Part shown: piece by piece, positions 1 through 8,579 of the stretch
Numbering within the stretch: position 1 is the stretch's first letter
How the letters are laid out: every line of letters begins with the position of its first letter
Translations under genes and position numbers: made by a program
Assembly: GCA_023403845.1 (NCBI GenBank)
Contig: JAEYDL010000033.1
Span: 1 to 64,000, forward strand
Direction of reading: 5' to 3'
From: Pseudomonadota bacterium
Lineage (GTDB): Bacteria; Desulfobacterota; Desulfovibrionia; Desulfovibrionales; Desulfovibrionaceae
DNA length: 64,000 nucleotides
Notes under the pieces: generated by a model
Database searches by the model: none
Seen by the model: only the letters and a program-made list of their open reading frames with translations
What the model was told of the DNA's origin: nothing

Positions 1-26
1 TCAACATAGCCTGATAGAGCATAAAA

Positions 27-141
27 ACCCATTTATGGGTAGCCAGGAACAATGGCAGAAGTCAGGACATGCCTGCTTAAGCGGGCAGACAAGTACCGGG
101 CCCTTATAGGGCCAAATCAAACCGCCCCTTGAAGGGGCGGT
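27..141. other. Cluster of four short hairpins at the window edge
   Basis: Four perfect or near-perfect hairpins follow one another: arms at 27-31/36-40, 71-76/81-86 (one G.U), 99-104/108-113 and 121-129/133-141. The last has a 9-bp GC-rich stem flanked by T-rich sequence on the minus strand and A-rich on the plus strand, so it could act as a terminator. No coding frame is convincing here. They may be the 3' end of a transcription unit lying left of the window. Confidence 0.45.
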
Positions 142-422
142 CATGATTTGCGGAATGCGCCGGTATTTTCGGAAAAGGGGATGCCCTGCAGGGGGCGGTT
201 CTTCTGCACGCCCTGACGGGACCTGTGCCTGATGTTTCTTCGGCTGGTCGCAGCCGTGGCTGGTTGTCTGCCGTCGCGAGGCCGCCGGGAAATATATTTT
301 GGGAATGGAATTCGCACGAAGTTTCCTGATATGGGTGCAATAAACGCGCGGCAACTCGTTTCCGGCAGTGAACTATCGGGTTTTCCGTCCGGGATGCGGG
401 TTTGCTCCGCCTTCGCGAGCTA

Positions 423-451
423 TTGACAAAACCTTGGGGATAAACATATCC
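423..451 (+). promoter_or_regulatory. Candidate sigma-70 promoter for the ATC-hydrolase cluster
   Basis: A perfect -35 hexamer TTGACA lies at 423-428. At 16-18 bp spacing the -10 options are CATATC or ATATCC, which are weak matches. It sits about 120 bp before the first gene of the cluster and has the right orientation. The -35 is visible; use as a promoter is inferred. Confidence 0.4.
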
Positions 452-484
452 GAATGGGATTAGATAATGTTCCATTGGGGTTGG

Positions 485-548
485 AGAGGAGTGAAAAGGA
501 GCTGCCTGTCGGAAGGTCCGTTGGACGTCACCCTTTTTTGATCTCCTC
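485..548 (+). promoter_or_regulatory. Leader stem-loop with T-run, possible attenuator
   Basis: GAGGAG (485-490) can pair with CTCCTC (543-548), and AAAAGG (494-499) with CCTTTT (532-537), giving an interrupted stem that ends 23 bases before the ATG at 572. The T-rich segment lies inside the right arm rather than after it, so a classical terminator is uncertain. No known riboswitch consensus was recognised. Confidence 0.3.
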
Positions 549-571
549 AAAAATGCAATAAGGAAAAAGAC

Positions 572-1465
572 ATGACGCGTGAAACAGATCTGGAGATCGC
601 CAATTATCAGGATGCCTGGGCCAAGCTGTATCTGCATCTTGCAAAGGCCGTCGTCCGTGATTTCGGCATTGACGGGGAGCGTCTGCTGCGGCAGGCCGTC
701 CGCCAGTTCGGCATCGACCGTGGCGTGGCCCAGCGCAAGAATCATCTTGCCGCCGGATTGAAGCTCAATATGGAAAACCTGTTCGGAAAAGGCGACCTGC
801 CCGGTGATCCGCGTTTCCGCCGCAACAAGATCAGGCTGACCTCCCAGGAACGTTTTTCCGAAACTCTGGTCTGTCCTATCGCGAGCATGTGGCGCGAGAT
901 GGATGGGCTTGTTCTCGGCAGGTTGTACTGCGAAGAGTTTCACCACGCCAAATTCGCTGCCTACGCGCCAAAGTCCCAAACCAATCTGAGCCAGACTCTG
1001 ACTCAGGAAGGCGATCAGTTCTGTCGTTTTTCCGTATATCTGCGTCCGGGCAACATGACCGCCGAGGAACGCAAGGAAGCGTTTGCCGAATTTGATCCCG
1101 ATTTCCGGCCCGAGAACGTAAAGCCTCTGGCTCCGGTAACGGCGCATGATGGCTTTACCATGCTGTGCGTTCGGATCGTCCAGAATATCGCCCATGTCTT
1201 TCTCGAGCAGTATGACGAAGCTGGCGAACGCTGTATTCGCGGGGCGATTCGGGCCTTCGGCGAGGATTTCTCCGCGTTTCTCAAGGGAAAGGCAGCCAGC
1301 CTGAACAAGCCGTTCGATCTGGCTTTCGCCAGAGCCAATGCCCCCATAGACTTTGAAGCGGATGGCCCCGGAGCTGCCATCTGGGCCCTGTATGACGACA
1401 TTCGACCGAAACGCCTGTTCGAGGAGGAGTTCTATCCCGCGTTCGGCATTGCGTTTCAGGCCTGA
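572..1465 (+). CDS. L-2-amino-thiazoline-4-carboxylic acid (ATC) hydrolase family protein
   Basis: This 297-residue soluble protein has the overall character of the ATC-hydrolase family. The founding pseudomonad member opens the thiazoline ring of ATC to give N-carbamoyl-L-cysteine, but most members in anaerobes have no proven substrate. The start at 572 has an AAGGA ribosome site 7-8 bases upstream. There is no signal peptide or membrane segment, so it should be cytoplasmic. It heads a plus-strand cluster with a peptide-type ABC transporter and two M20 hydrolases. M20 enzymes include N-carbamoyl-amino-acid amidohydrolases, so a route from an imported thiazoline or related compound to cysteine is conceivable, but that is inference. 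The family call rests on overall resemblance rather than a catalytic motif I can point to. Confidence 0.65.
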   Translation: MTRETDLEIANYQDAWAKLYLHLAKAVVRDFGIDGERLLRQAVRQFGIDRGVAQRKNHLAAGLKLNMENLFGKGDLPGDPRFRRNKIRLTSQERFSETLVCPIASMWREMDGLVLGRLYCEEFHHAKFAAYAPKSQTNLSQTLTQEGDQFCRFSVYLRPGNMTAEERKEAFAEFDPDFRPENVKPLAPVTAHDGFTMLCVRIVQNIAHVFLEQYDEAGERCIRGAIRAFGEDFSAFLKGKAASLNKPFDLAFARANAPIDFEADGPGAAIWALYDDIRPKRLFEEEFYPAFGIAFQA

Positions 1466-1512
1466 GGATGACGTGCGTACCGGCTGTCGAGCGTTTTCCC
1501 CTTTTCCGGATA

Positions 1513-1533
1513 CGGCGGGGCGTTGCCCCGCCG
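1513..1533 (+). other. Strong intergenic hairpin between ATC-hydrolase and binding-protein genes
   Basis: A perfect 9-bp GC stem (1513-1521 with 1525-1533) encloses a GTT loop and has no T-run after it. It lies in the 195-bp gap before the ABC binding protein. It may be an RNA-processing or 3'-end-stabilising element that uncouples expression of the two genes. Confidence 0.45.
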
Positions 1534-1660
1534 CAGTCCATGACGTCCTCTCTTCCATGCTGAAGGGACGGACGCATTCGCCACCTGTAAGGTAACGGCT
1601 CCACGCCGGATACAGCATCCGGCGCTGGGCGTTCTCTGTTCCTCTCAACTGGAGGTCTTC

Positions 1661-3217
1661 ATGTACAAGACGTTGCAGGACGAACTGTTTTCGAGAAGAA
1701 GCTTTCTGAAAGGGGTGGCCGTCGGCGCGGCCGCCATGACCTTGGGAGGTATTCCCAATCTTCTTTATGCCGCCGAGCCCAGGAGGGGCGGCACGCTGCG
1801 CGTCAGCGTCAGCCGCGAACTCAAGTCCCTGAATCCCTTCAAACACGTGAATCTGTCCGAGTACATGCAGGGAGAACTCATGTACAGCGGACTCGTCAAG
1901 ATTTCCAAGGACCTGCAACCCGTCCCGGATGTGGCCGAAAGCTGGGAGAGTCCGGATGCCACGACGTGGTTCTTCAAGCTGCGCAAGGGCGTTCAGTTCC
2001 AGAACGGAAAGGAGCTGACCTCCGAGGACGTGGTCGCTTCCATCCAGAAGATCCTTCAGCCCGAAACGGCTTCCCCCGGTCGCAAGAACATCGGTCCCAT
2101 CAGGGAAGTCCGGGCCGACGACAAGTACACCGTCAGGATCATTACGGAATACCCCTTCTCCTTCCTGCCCCAGTCTCTGGCTTATCCCTGCATGAAAATC
2201 TGCCCCGCGGAAGTGATTGCGAACGATTACGATTCTATCGCCACCAGAGGGTGCGGCAGCGGTCCGTTCCGTCTGCGCGAGTACATACCGGGAACGCACG
2301 TCATCCTTGAACGCAATCCCAATTATTTCGACGGCGACAAGCCCTATCTCAACGAAGTCCGGATGATGATCTTCCCGGACTCCGTGGCCGAAACCAACGC
2401 GCTGCTGACCGGGCAGATTGACCTGGTGCTTGAAGCAAACATCAATCAGATCGGTCGGCTGAAGAGTTCCGGGGACATCACCGTCACGCGGACCGGATGC
2501 GGCCAGTTCCCCAACACGGTGTTCGGTTGTGATGTCCGCCCCTTTAACGACGTGCGCGTACGCAAGGCTCTGGCCTTGTCCATCGACCGTCAGATGGCTC
2601 TGGACATGTGCCTTGAAGGATACGGACGCATCGCCAACGACAATCCGGTTTCGCCGGAGTATCCGTTCTATCATGAAATGCCCCAGCGCACGCAGGATCT
2701 TGAGGCCGCGGCTCGCCTGCTGAGGGAGGCAGGGATCAAGAAGGGAACGACGCTGCCCCTGTACATTTCCTCCGTGCCTGAAGTCCGCGGCAAGCTGGGC
2801 ATCGTGATTCAGCAGTGCGCCGCCCAGATAGGCCTGAACATCAGGCTTCAGCATGTGGACTACAGCACATTTCTTGATCAATACTGGAAAAAGGCTAATT
2901 ATTACATTGGATTCTACAATATGCAGTCCTGTGAGGACGCCTTGTTCCAGCTTCTGTATACTTCCACGGCTTCATGGAATGAAACGCGCTGGAACAATCC
3001 GAAATTCGATCAGCTGGTTCTGCAGGCCCGGCAGGAACTTGATCCCGACAAGCAGCGTGCCGCCTTTGCGGACTGCCAGGAAATGCTGCACGATGAAGTG
3101 CCGAGCTGCATCCCGTTCTTCCTTGATCTTGTTTCCGCGCACCGCAATACCGTCAACGGTTTTGTCAGAAATCCCCGTAATACGTTCTTTACGCTGGAGA
3201 ACGTCTGGTTGAGCTAG
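1661..3217 (+). CDS. ABC transporter substrate-binding protein, peptide/opine (family 5) type, Tat-exported
   Basis: This 518-residue periplasmic binding protein belongs to the DppA/OppA class (SBP_bac_5), which captures di- or oligopeptides, nickel or related ligands for an ABC importer. A twin-arginine motif RRSFLKG at about residues 12-18 precedes a hydrophobic stretch and a likely cleavage after LYAAE, so export is probably by the Tat pathway. The mature part opens with the typical GGTLRV strand, and the LNP.......E motifs of the class follow. An Sd-like GGAGG lies 7 bases before the ATG. A 68-base stem-loop separates it from the permease genes, as is common for highly expressed binding proteins. 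The ligand cannot be read from sequence; the neighbouring M20 hydrolases favour a peptide or N-acyl/N-carbamoyl amino acid. Confidence 0.88.
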   Translation: MYKTLQDELFSRRSFLKGVAVGAAAMTLGGIPNLLYAAEPRRGGTLRVSVSRELKSLNPFKHVNLSEYMQGELMYSGLVKISKDLQPVPDVAESWESPDATTWFFKLRKGVQFQNGKELTSEDVVASIQKILQPETASPGRKNIGPIREVRADDKYTVRIITEYPFSFLPQSLAYPCMKICPAEVIANDYDSIATRGCGSGPFRLREYIPGTHVILERNPNYFDGDKPYLNEVRMMIFPDSVAETNALLTGQIDLVLEANINQIGRLKSSGDITVTRTGCGQFPNTVFGCDVRPFNDVRVRKALALSIDRQMALDMCLEGYGRIANDNPVSPEYPFYHEMPQRTQDLEAAARLLREAGIKKGTTLPLYISSVPEVRGKLGIVIQQCAAQIGLNIRLQHVDYSTFLDQYWKKANYYIGFYNMQSCEDALFQLLYTSTASWNETRWNNPKFDQLVLQARQELDPDKQRAAFADCQEMLHDEVPSCIPFFLDLVSAHRNTVNGFVRNPRNTFFTLENVWLS

Positions 3218-3223
3218 AACGGC

Positions 3224-3291
3224 GTCCGGAAACGGAATCCGTGGAACAGAAGGTCGGAGCATGCCGCCATCTGTCGGATCCGTTTCCGGAC
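3224..3291 (+). other. Long inverted repeat between binding-protein and permease genes
   Basis: The arm at 3224-3241 pairs with 3275-3291 over 17 bp with one bulged A; the loop is about 33 bases. It starts seven bases after the binding-protein stop codon. No T-run follows. Such elements often protect the upstream mRNA from 3' decay, giving more binding protein than permease; that role is inferred here. Confidence 0.55.
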
Positions 3292-3419
3292 TTGTTTCGG
3301 AAGCCTTTGCGCTTGGGGCGTTTTGCAGGAGGGGCGAAGCGTCTGTTTCTGATTTTCGGCCTGATCCGCCGGAAACCATGTTTTTTCGGAGCGGGGAAAT
3401 CCCCGGGAAGAGAGGAGCG

Positions 3420-4370
3420 ATGAGTCCGATTTATTTCTTTAAGCGACTTTGCTTCATGGTGGTGACGCTGTTCTGCATCTCCATCATTATTTTTGCGGTA
3501 ACCATGATTCTGCCGGGCAATCTCGCTCAGGTCATTCTCGGCGAATTCGCCACGGATGATGCTCTGCGGGCCCTTGAGGAGCAGATGGGACTCAATCTCC
3601 CCTATTATCAGCAATACGCCAACTGGATATGGGGCGTTCTGCACGGAGACTTCGGTCAGGCTCTCTCCATGGATCAGCCTATTCTGCCCCTGCTGCTGTT
3701 TCGGCTGAAAAATTCGGGCATCCTTGCCCTGTTCAGCATCGTCATCGTCACGCTGATCGCCATACCGCTCGGGGTATTTGCCGCTTTGCACCGCAACCGG
3801 TTCAGCGACCGGCTGATTCAGGTGGGGTCCTATATCGGCATTTCCGTTCCCGAGTTCGCGACCGGCTCTCTTTTGATCATCGCCTTTGCCGGCCCTCTGC
3901 TCAACCTGTTTCCTTCCGCAGGCTATGCGGCCTTTTCTGAGGACCCGCTCCGGGCTCTCTCGCATATTGTCCTGCCCGTCATGACGCTGGTCATCGTGCT
4001 TATCGCGCACATCATGCGCCAGACGCGTTCCGAGATGATTCAGGTCATGCAGTCCGACTATATTCGCAGCGCCCGGCTGCGTGGACTCAGCAACTCCATG
4101 GTCGTGTACAAGCATGCGCTGCGCAACGCGCTCATGCCCACCATTACGGTTCTGGCTCTTGACGTCGGGTATCTGATCGGAAGTGTGGTGGTCATCGAGG
4201 AGGTTTTCGCCTATCCGGGCATCGGCAGGCTGATCGTCTATGCCGTGACCAGCCGGGACGTACCTCTTCTGCAAGCCACCGTGCTTACGGTGGCCTCGGT
4301 GTACTGCCTTGTGAATTTTCTGGCCGACCTCGCCTACGGCTGGGTCAACCCGCGCATCCGTTATCAGTAA
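3420..4370 (+). CDS. ABC transporter permease, DppB/OppB type
   Basis: This 316-residue inner-membrane permease is one half of the transmembrane channel of the peptide-type importer. I chose the ATG at 3420 because AGAGGAG lies just upstream and the protein then begins directly with the usual first membrane segment (FMVVTLFCISIIIF). The frame is open further upstream to 3261 but that part is not conserved in character. Later segments include the EAA-type cytoplasmic loop (around YIRSARLRGL) that contacts the ATPase. It is followed 11 bases later by the second permease, so the two are co-transcribed. Confidence 0.88.
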   Translation: MSPIYFFKRLCFMVVTLFCISIIIFAVTMILPGNLAQVILGEFATDDALRALEEQMGLNLPYYQQYANWIWGVLHGDFGQALSMDQPILPLLLFRLKNSGILALFSIVIVTLIAIPLGVFAALHRNRFSDRLIQVGSYIGISVPEFATGSLLIIAFAGPLLNLFPSAGYAAFSEDPLRALSHIVLPVMTLVIVLIAHIMRQTRSEMIQVMQSDYIRSARLRGLSNSMVVYKHALRNALMPTITVLALDVGYLIGSVVVIEEVFAYPGIGRLIVYAVTSRDVPLLQATVLTVASVYCLVNFLADLAYGWVNPRIRYQ

Positions 4371-4381
4371 GGAGCCTGACA

Positions 4382-5227
4382 GTGTCTCGTCTTTCCGAAG
4401 TCTTTTCCACATTGCGCCGCTATCCCTCGGCCATGGTGGGGAGCGTGCTCGTCTCGCTCCTGCTCATCATCGCGCTGCTCGCTCCGGTCCTCGCGCCCCA
4501 TGATCCTCTCAAGCTGAATCCGCGCGAGCGCTTCGAGCCGCCGAGCGCGACGCACATCATGGGCACCGATGAATACGGCCGCGACGTATTCAGCCGCATT
4601 CTGATAGGCACGCGCACTTCGCTCGGCATCGGCCTCAGCGTTACCGTGATCTGCGCTGTTGTCGGCGGTTTCATCGGGCTGAGCAGCGGCTACTTCGGCG
4701 GTCGTATCGATGAGCTGATCATGCGCGGCATGGACATTCTCATGGCCTTTCCCGGCATTCTGTTCGCCTTGCTCATTCTGTCTATGCTCGGTTCGAGCAT
4801 GCTCAACGTAATCATCGCCATCAGCATCACGGGCATCCCGAAAACGGCCCGCGTGGCCCGAAGTTCATGCCTCAACGTGCGCAACGAGGAGTTTATAGAG
4901 GCGGCCAAGGCCAGAGGCGACAGCACGTGGTATATTCTGCTCGTGGAAGTCCTGCCCAACGCCGTACAGCCGATCATCGTGGAAGCCAGCATCAAGGTGG
5001 GTTTCGTCATCCTGACCGCCTCCTCCCTGAGTTTTCTCGGACTCGGCACGCAGCCGCCCACTCCGGACTGGGGTCTTATCGTTGGAGCCGCGCGCGAATA
5101 TATCTTCGAATCGCCCATGCTTATCGTCTGGCCGATTCTCGCCATCGCCGTGACTACCATTTCTTTCAATCTGCTCGGGGACGGACTGCGCGACATTCTC
5201 GATCCCAAGGAACTGGGGAGGGTGTGA
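4382..5227 (+). CDS. ABC transporter permease, DppC/OppC type
   Basis: This 281-residue second permease subunit starts with GTG at 4382, preceded by AAGGAG with good spacing. It has the short N-terminal membrane segment, the GTDEYGRDVFSR motif typical of DppC proteins after the first periplasmic loop, and about five further membrane helices. The EAA loop (FIEAAKARG) is present. Its TGA overlaps the ATG of the ATPase gene by one base, which implies translational coupling. Confidence 0.9.
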   Translation: MSRLSEVFSTLRRYPSAMVGSVLVSLLLIIALLAPVLAPHDPLKLNPRERFEPPSATHIMGTDEYGRDVFSRILIGTRTSLGIGLSVTVICAVVGGFIGLSSGYFGGRIDELIMRGMDILMAFPGILFALLILSMLGSSMLNVIIAISITGIPKTARVARSSCLNVRNEEFIEAAKARGDSTWYILLVEVLPNAVQPIIVEASIKVGFVILTASSLSFLGLGTQPPTPDWGLIVGAAREYIFESPMLIVWPILAIAVTTISFNLLGDGLRDILDPKELGRV

Positions 5228-7287
5228 TGGCCGATCCGCTGCTTTCCGTAGAAAACGTTTCGATTTCCTTCAAGACCGTCAGCGGGTACGTCCGGGCCGT
5301 GCGCGACGTTTCCCTTACAGTGAACCGCGGCGAATGCTATGCTCTCATCGGCGAGTCCGGATCGGGGAAGAGCACGCTGGCCTTCGCCGCCATGGGCTAT
5401 CTGCCGGCCAACGGCAGCATCGACGCCGGACGTATTCTGTTCAGGGGCGAGGATGTGACCCGGTACTCGCATGAACAGCTGGAAAGGCTGCGCGGCTCGC
5501 ATATCGGCATGGTGTTCCAGAATCCGCACACGGCGGCCAACCCCTGCTACACCATCGGAGAACAGCTCGTGGAGGGGCTCATCCATCACGAGAGGGTCTC
5601 GCGCAAGGAGGCTGAAGAGCGGGCGCTGGCCATGCTCGAGGCTATCAATATTCCTGATCCCCGGGGGATCATGGAGCGTTATCCACATCAGATCTCGGGC
5701 GGGCAGAAGCAGCGCATCACCATTGCGCAGGCGCTGCTGTGTCATCCTGAACTGATCATCATGGACGAGCCTACGACGGCGCTGGATGTGACCACCGAAA
5801 TACAGTTCCTGCGTCTGCTGGAAGACATCCGTTCGCGCATGGATGTGGCCATCCTGTACATTACGCACGATATGGGCATCGTGGCCCGGCTGGCGGACCG
5901 TGTGGGTGTCATTTACGCGGGGGCGCTCGTGGAGGAGGGGACACGGGAAACCATATTCACCAGCGCCGCGCATCCATATACCGAAGGACTGATGCGCAGC
6001 ATTCCGAGTATGGGACTCGCCCGGGGACAGGGTGTCTACTCCATGCCCGGCCTTCTGCCCAATCTGCTGGATCTGCCTTCCGGATGCGTTTTTGCGCCGC
6101 GCTGTGCGCTGGCGGACGAGGGCTGCTCCCGGCTGCCCCCGGAGATGCTTATCCCGGAGGCCGGGGGCGGCGCTACGCATCGCGTCTTCTGCCACCATGC
6201 CGGCCCCGTTCCTCTGCCGGAGGGAGAAACTGCGCTGCTGCCGGAAGATCCGGAGCCTCAGGAACGCCGGGAACCGCTCATTGAGGTGCGTAATCTGAAA
6301 AAATATTATGAGAACAGCACGTTTGCTGACAGAATTCTGATGCGTAGACCACGCTGCGTCTACGCCGTGGACGACGTGTCCTTTTCCATCATGCCTGGGG
6401 AGACGCTGGGCATCGTCGGCGAGTCAGGCTGCGGCAAGAGCACGCTGGGCAAGGCCATCCTGCGTCTGAACCCCGCCACCGGCGGCTCGGTGGTGTACAG
6501 GGGAACGGACATTACCCGGATGGCCGAGGGACGGGATCTGTGCAAATCCATTCAGATCGTCTTCCAGAGCCCTGACTCTTCGCTGAATCCCAGACACAGT
6601 CTGTACACGATTCTGTCTCGCCCCCTGTTCCTGCACGGTCTCGCGGGAGACAGGGCGACTGCGGAAAAGCTCTGTTACGAACTGCTGGACATGGTGCGTC
6701 TGCCCAGAACCTATCTGTACCGCAAGCCGCATCAGCTCAGCGGCGGCGAAAAGCAGCGCGTGGCTATCGCCCGCGCCTTTGCGGTGAAGCCGGAATTCGT
6801 GGTCTGCGACGAAGTCACCTCCGCGCTGGACGTGTCGGTTCAGGCGTCGGTGGTCAATCTGCTGCGCGAGCTTCAGCGGGAATTCAACACGTCCTATCTG
6901 TTCATTTCCCATGACCTGTCCACCGTGCGGGAGATTTCCCACCGCATCGCGGTGATGTATCTTGGAAAGATTGTGGAAATGGGCACTGTGGAGCAGGTTT
7001 TTCAGCCTCCCTACCATCCGTATACCAAGGCCCTGCTGTCCTCCATCTCGCTGCCGTGCATTACGCAGCCGCACAAGAGCATTCTGCTGGAGGGACCTGT
7101 TCCGAGTCCGGCCTCGCCGCCGTCGGGCTGCCGCTTCCGCACGCGTTGTTACCGGCAGCAGTGCGCCGCCTGTTCCATGGAGGGGCCGGAACTGCGTTTC
7201 GAAAATGGACACGGCATAGCCTGCCATCTGGAGCCTTCGGTTCTGGCCGCGGACACGCCGGTATTTCCCGAGTCGTTCGTGTCGTGA
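5227..7287 (+). CDS. Fused ABC transporter ATPase (DppD-DppF in one chain)
   Basis: This 686-residue protein carries two complete peptide-importer ATPases. The first has Walker A GESGSGKST at residues 42-50, a QISGGQKQR signature and Walker B LIIMDEPTTALD. The second has GESGCGKST near residue 398, QLSGGEKQR and FVVCDEVTSALD. Each half ends with its own oligopeptide-type C-terminal cysteine-containing extension (CVFAPRCA and CRFRTRCY). Both nucleotide sites look intact, so the chain could supply the whole ATPase dimer by itself. In most such importers DppD and DppF are separate; the fused form is a recognised but less common arrangement. Cytoplasmic, bound to the two permeases encoded just upstream. 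Confidence 0.92.
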   Translation: MADPLLSVENVSISFKTVSGYVRAVRDVSLTVNRGECYALIGESGSGKSTLAFAAMGYLPANGSIDAGRILFRGEDVTRYSHEQLERLRGSHIGMVFQNPHTAANPCYTIGEQLVEGLIHHERVSRKEAEERALAMLEAINIPDPRGIMERYPHQISGGQKQRITIAQALLCHPELIIMDEPTTALDVTTEIQFLRLLEDIRSRMDVAILYITHDMGIVARLADRVGVIYAGALVEEGTRETIFTSAAHPYTEGLMRSIPSMGLARGQGVYSMPGLLPNLLDLPSGCVFAPRCALADEGCSRLPPEMLIPEAGGGATHRVFCHHAGPVPLPEGETALLPEDPEPQERREPLIEVRNLKKYYENSTFADRILMRRPRCVYAVDDVSFSIMPGETLGIVGESGCGKSTLGKAILRLNPATGGSVVYRGTDITRMAEGRDLCKSIQIVFQSPDSSLNPRHSLYTILSRPLFLHGLAGDRATAEKLCYELLDMVRLPRTYLYRKPHQLSGGEKQRVAIARAFAVKPEFVVCDEVTSALDVSVQASVVNLLRELQREFNTSYLFISHDLSTVREISHRIAVMYLGKIVEMGTVEQVFQPPYHPYTKALLSSISLPCITQPHKSILLEGPVPSPASPPSGCRFRTRCYRQQCAACSMEGPELRFENGHGIACHLEPSVLAADTPVFPESFVS

Positions 7288-7294
7288 AGACATG

Positions 7295-7330
7295 CCGGGG
7301 ACGGGCGCGTTCCGTCTCCGGCTGTTTTTC
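7295..7330 (+). terminator. Possible internal terminator or attenuator after the ABC genes
   Basis: A 10-bp stem (7295-7304 with 7312-7321, one G.T pair) encloses seven bases and is followed by CTGTTTTTC. It lies eight bases after the ATPase stop. The next gene begins at 7371 in the same direction, so partial readthrough would set lower expression of the peptidase genes. Confidence 0.5.
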
Positions 7331-7370
7331 AGGAGCGTTTCGGCAACCATAAAATCGTTCTGGAGGAATC

Positions 7371-8579
7371 ATGCGGGCACTGACGGAATACATGGCGGAG
7401 CACGAACCCGCCATGCGGGAGCTGTTGCGGGATCTGGTGGATATTCAGTCGGGCACTCTGAACAAGCCGGGCGTGGATGCCGTGGCCGCCTTTCTGGACT
7501 CCTACCTGTCCGCCCGAGGGCTGCGGACGCGGCTGATTCGGCAGGAAGACGCGGGAAACATTCTGATTGCGGATTTCCCCTGCGCCGAAGAGGCTCCCGG
7601 GAGGATACTGCTTTCCGGGCATATGGACACGGTTTTCCCTGCTGATACGCCGTTCAATCGGCTGCGCTGCGAGGGAGACATCGCCTATGGACCGGGAACC
7701 TGCGACATGAAAGGCGGTCTTGTGGTGGGAATTTTTGCCATGCTGGCTCTGCTTGAACGTGGACTGGGGAATACGTTGCCGCTGCGTTTTCTGTTTTCGC
7801 CTGATGAGGAGAAGTCTTCCCGGACCATGCGGGCCTGTCTGACGGCGGAAGCGCCCCGGGCGGCCTTTGCGCTGGTTTTTGAGAAGGCCGGTCCGGACAA
7901 TAAGCTGGTGCGCACGCGCAAGGGCAAGGTGGCTCTCAGCGCCCGGATTCGGGGCAAGGCCGGACACGCCGCCTTCGTCACCCACGACAAGGTCAGCGCC
8001 GTGCTGGATGCCGCGCGCAAGATCGTTCTGCTTGAAGCTCTGAATACACCCCGTGAAGTGACCGGGGAGGACGCGCTCAGCGTCAATGTCGGACGCATGG
8101 AAGGAGGCGTAGCCTTCAACGTGGTGCCCGACGAGGCCCGCATTGATGTGGAGTCGCGCTGCAACACCAAGGCCCAGATGGAAGAGGTGGAGGCGGCTAT
8201 GTCCCGTATTCTGCTGCTGCCGCAGGTGCCCGGGAGCATGAGCGAGATCGTGGGTCGGACTACCAGTCCGACGCTGGAAGCCCGGGCTACAGGGGAACTC
8301 TACGCGCTGGCCGCCGAAACGGCGGCGGAGCTTGGTCAGGTCGTGGGTGAGGAATTCCGGCCCGGCTGCTCTGAGGCTTCCTATCTGGCACAGGACGGGG
8401 TTCCCGTTCTTGACGGGCTGGGGCCGCGCGGGGGCAGGGATCATTCTACGGATGAATTCTTGGTGCTCTCCTCCATGCGCCAGCGCGCCGAACTGACGGC
8501 CGCTCTCATTCTGCGGGCGTGGGATGCCTGGCAGGCCGGCAGGCTGAAGCGTCTTGACGGAAAGGATCTGAGAGCATGA
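7371..8579 (+). CDS. M20 family metallopeptidase (carboxypeptidase G2/ArgE-like)
   Basis: This 402-residue cytoplasmic zinc hydrolase of the M20 family has the expected metal ligands: the histidine in SGHMDTV, the aspartate in GPGTCDMKGG, the glutamate pair in SPDEEKS and a C-terminal histidine in GGRDHSTDE. A dimerisation (lid) domain lies between. Family members release an amino acid from peptides, folates or N-acyl and N-carbamoyl amino acids. A GGAGG sits 7 bases before the start. Its stop overlaps the next gene in an ATGA junction. In this cluster it probably processes the compound imported by the ABC system; the exact bond cleaved is not known. Confidence 0.85.
   Translation: MRALTEYMAEHEPAMRELLRDLVDIQSGTLNKPGVDAVAAFLDSYLSARGLRTRLIRQEDAGNILIADFPCAEEAPGRILLSGHMDTVFPADTPFNRLRCEGDIAYGPGTCDMKGGLVVGIFAMLALLERGLGNTLPLRFLFSPDEEKSSRTMRACLTAEAPRAAFALVFEKAGPDNKLVRTRKGKVALSARIRGKAGHAAFVTHDKVSAVLDAARKIVLLEALNTPREVTGEDALSVNVGRMEGGVAFNVVPDEARIDVESRCNTKAQMEEVEAAMSRILLLPQVPGSMSEIVGRTTSPTLEARATGELYALAAETAAELGQVVGEEFRPGCSEASYLAQDGVPVLDGLGPRGGRDHSTDEFLVLSSMRQRAELTAALILRAWDAWQAGRLKRLDGKDLRA

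Larger units (their letters stand above)
142..571. other. Intergenic leader region upstream of the ATC-hydrolase gene
   Basis: No supportable gene lies between the hairpin cluster and the ATG at 572. The stretch holds a candidate promoter near 423-451, an imperfect AATGG...CCATT inverted repeat around 453-476, and a terminator-like leader stem at 485-548. A 64-codon frame at 232-426 has no ribosome binding site and no recognisable family, and I do not treat it as a gene. Confidence 0.5.

Noticed and set aside
104..2881. Open frame of 925 codons on the minus strand
   Set aside because: It lies opposite the ATC-hydrolase and binding-protein genes and has no family character; it is a shadow of high-GC third positions.
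3189..4412. Open frame of 407 codons on the minus strand
   Set aside because: Antisense of the permease gene, very His/Gln/Arg-rich, as expected from the complement of membrane-protein codons.
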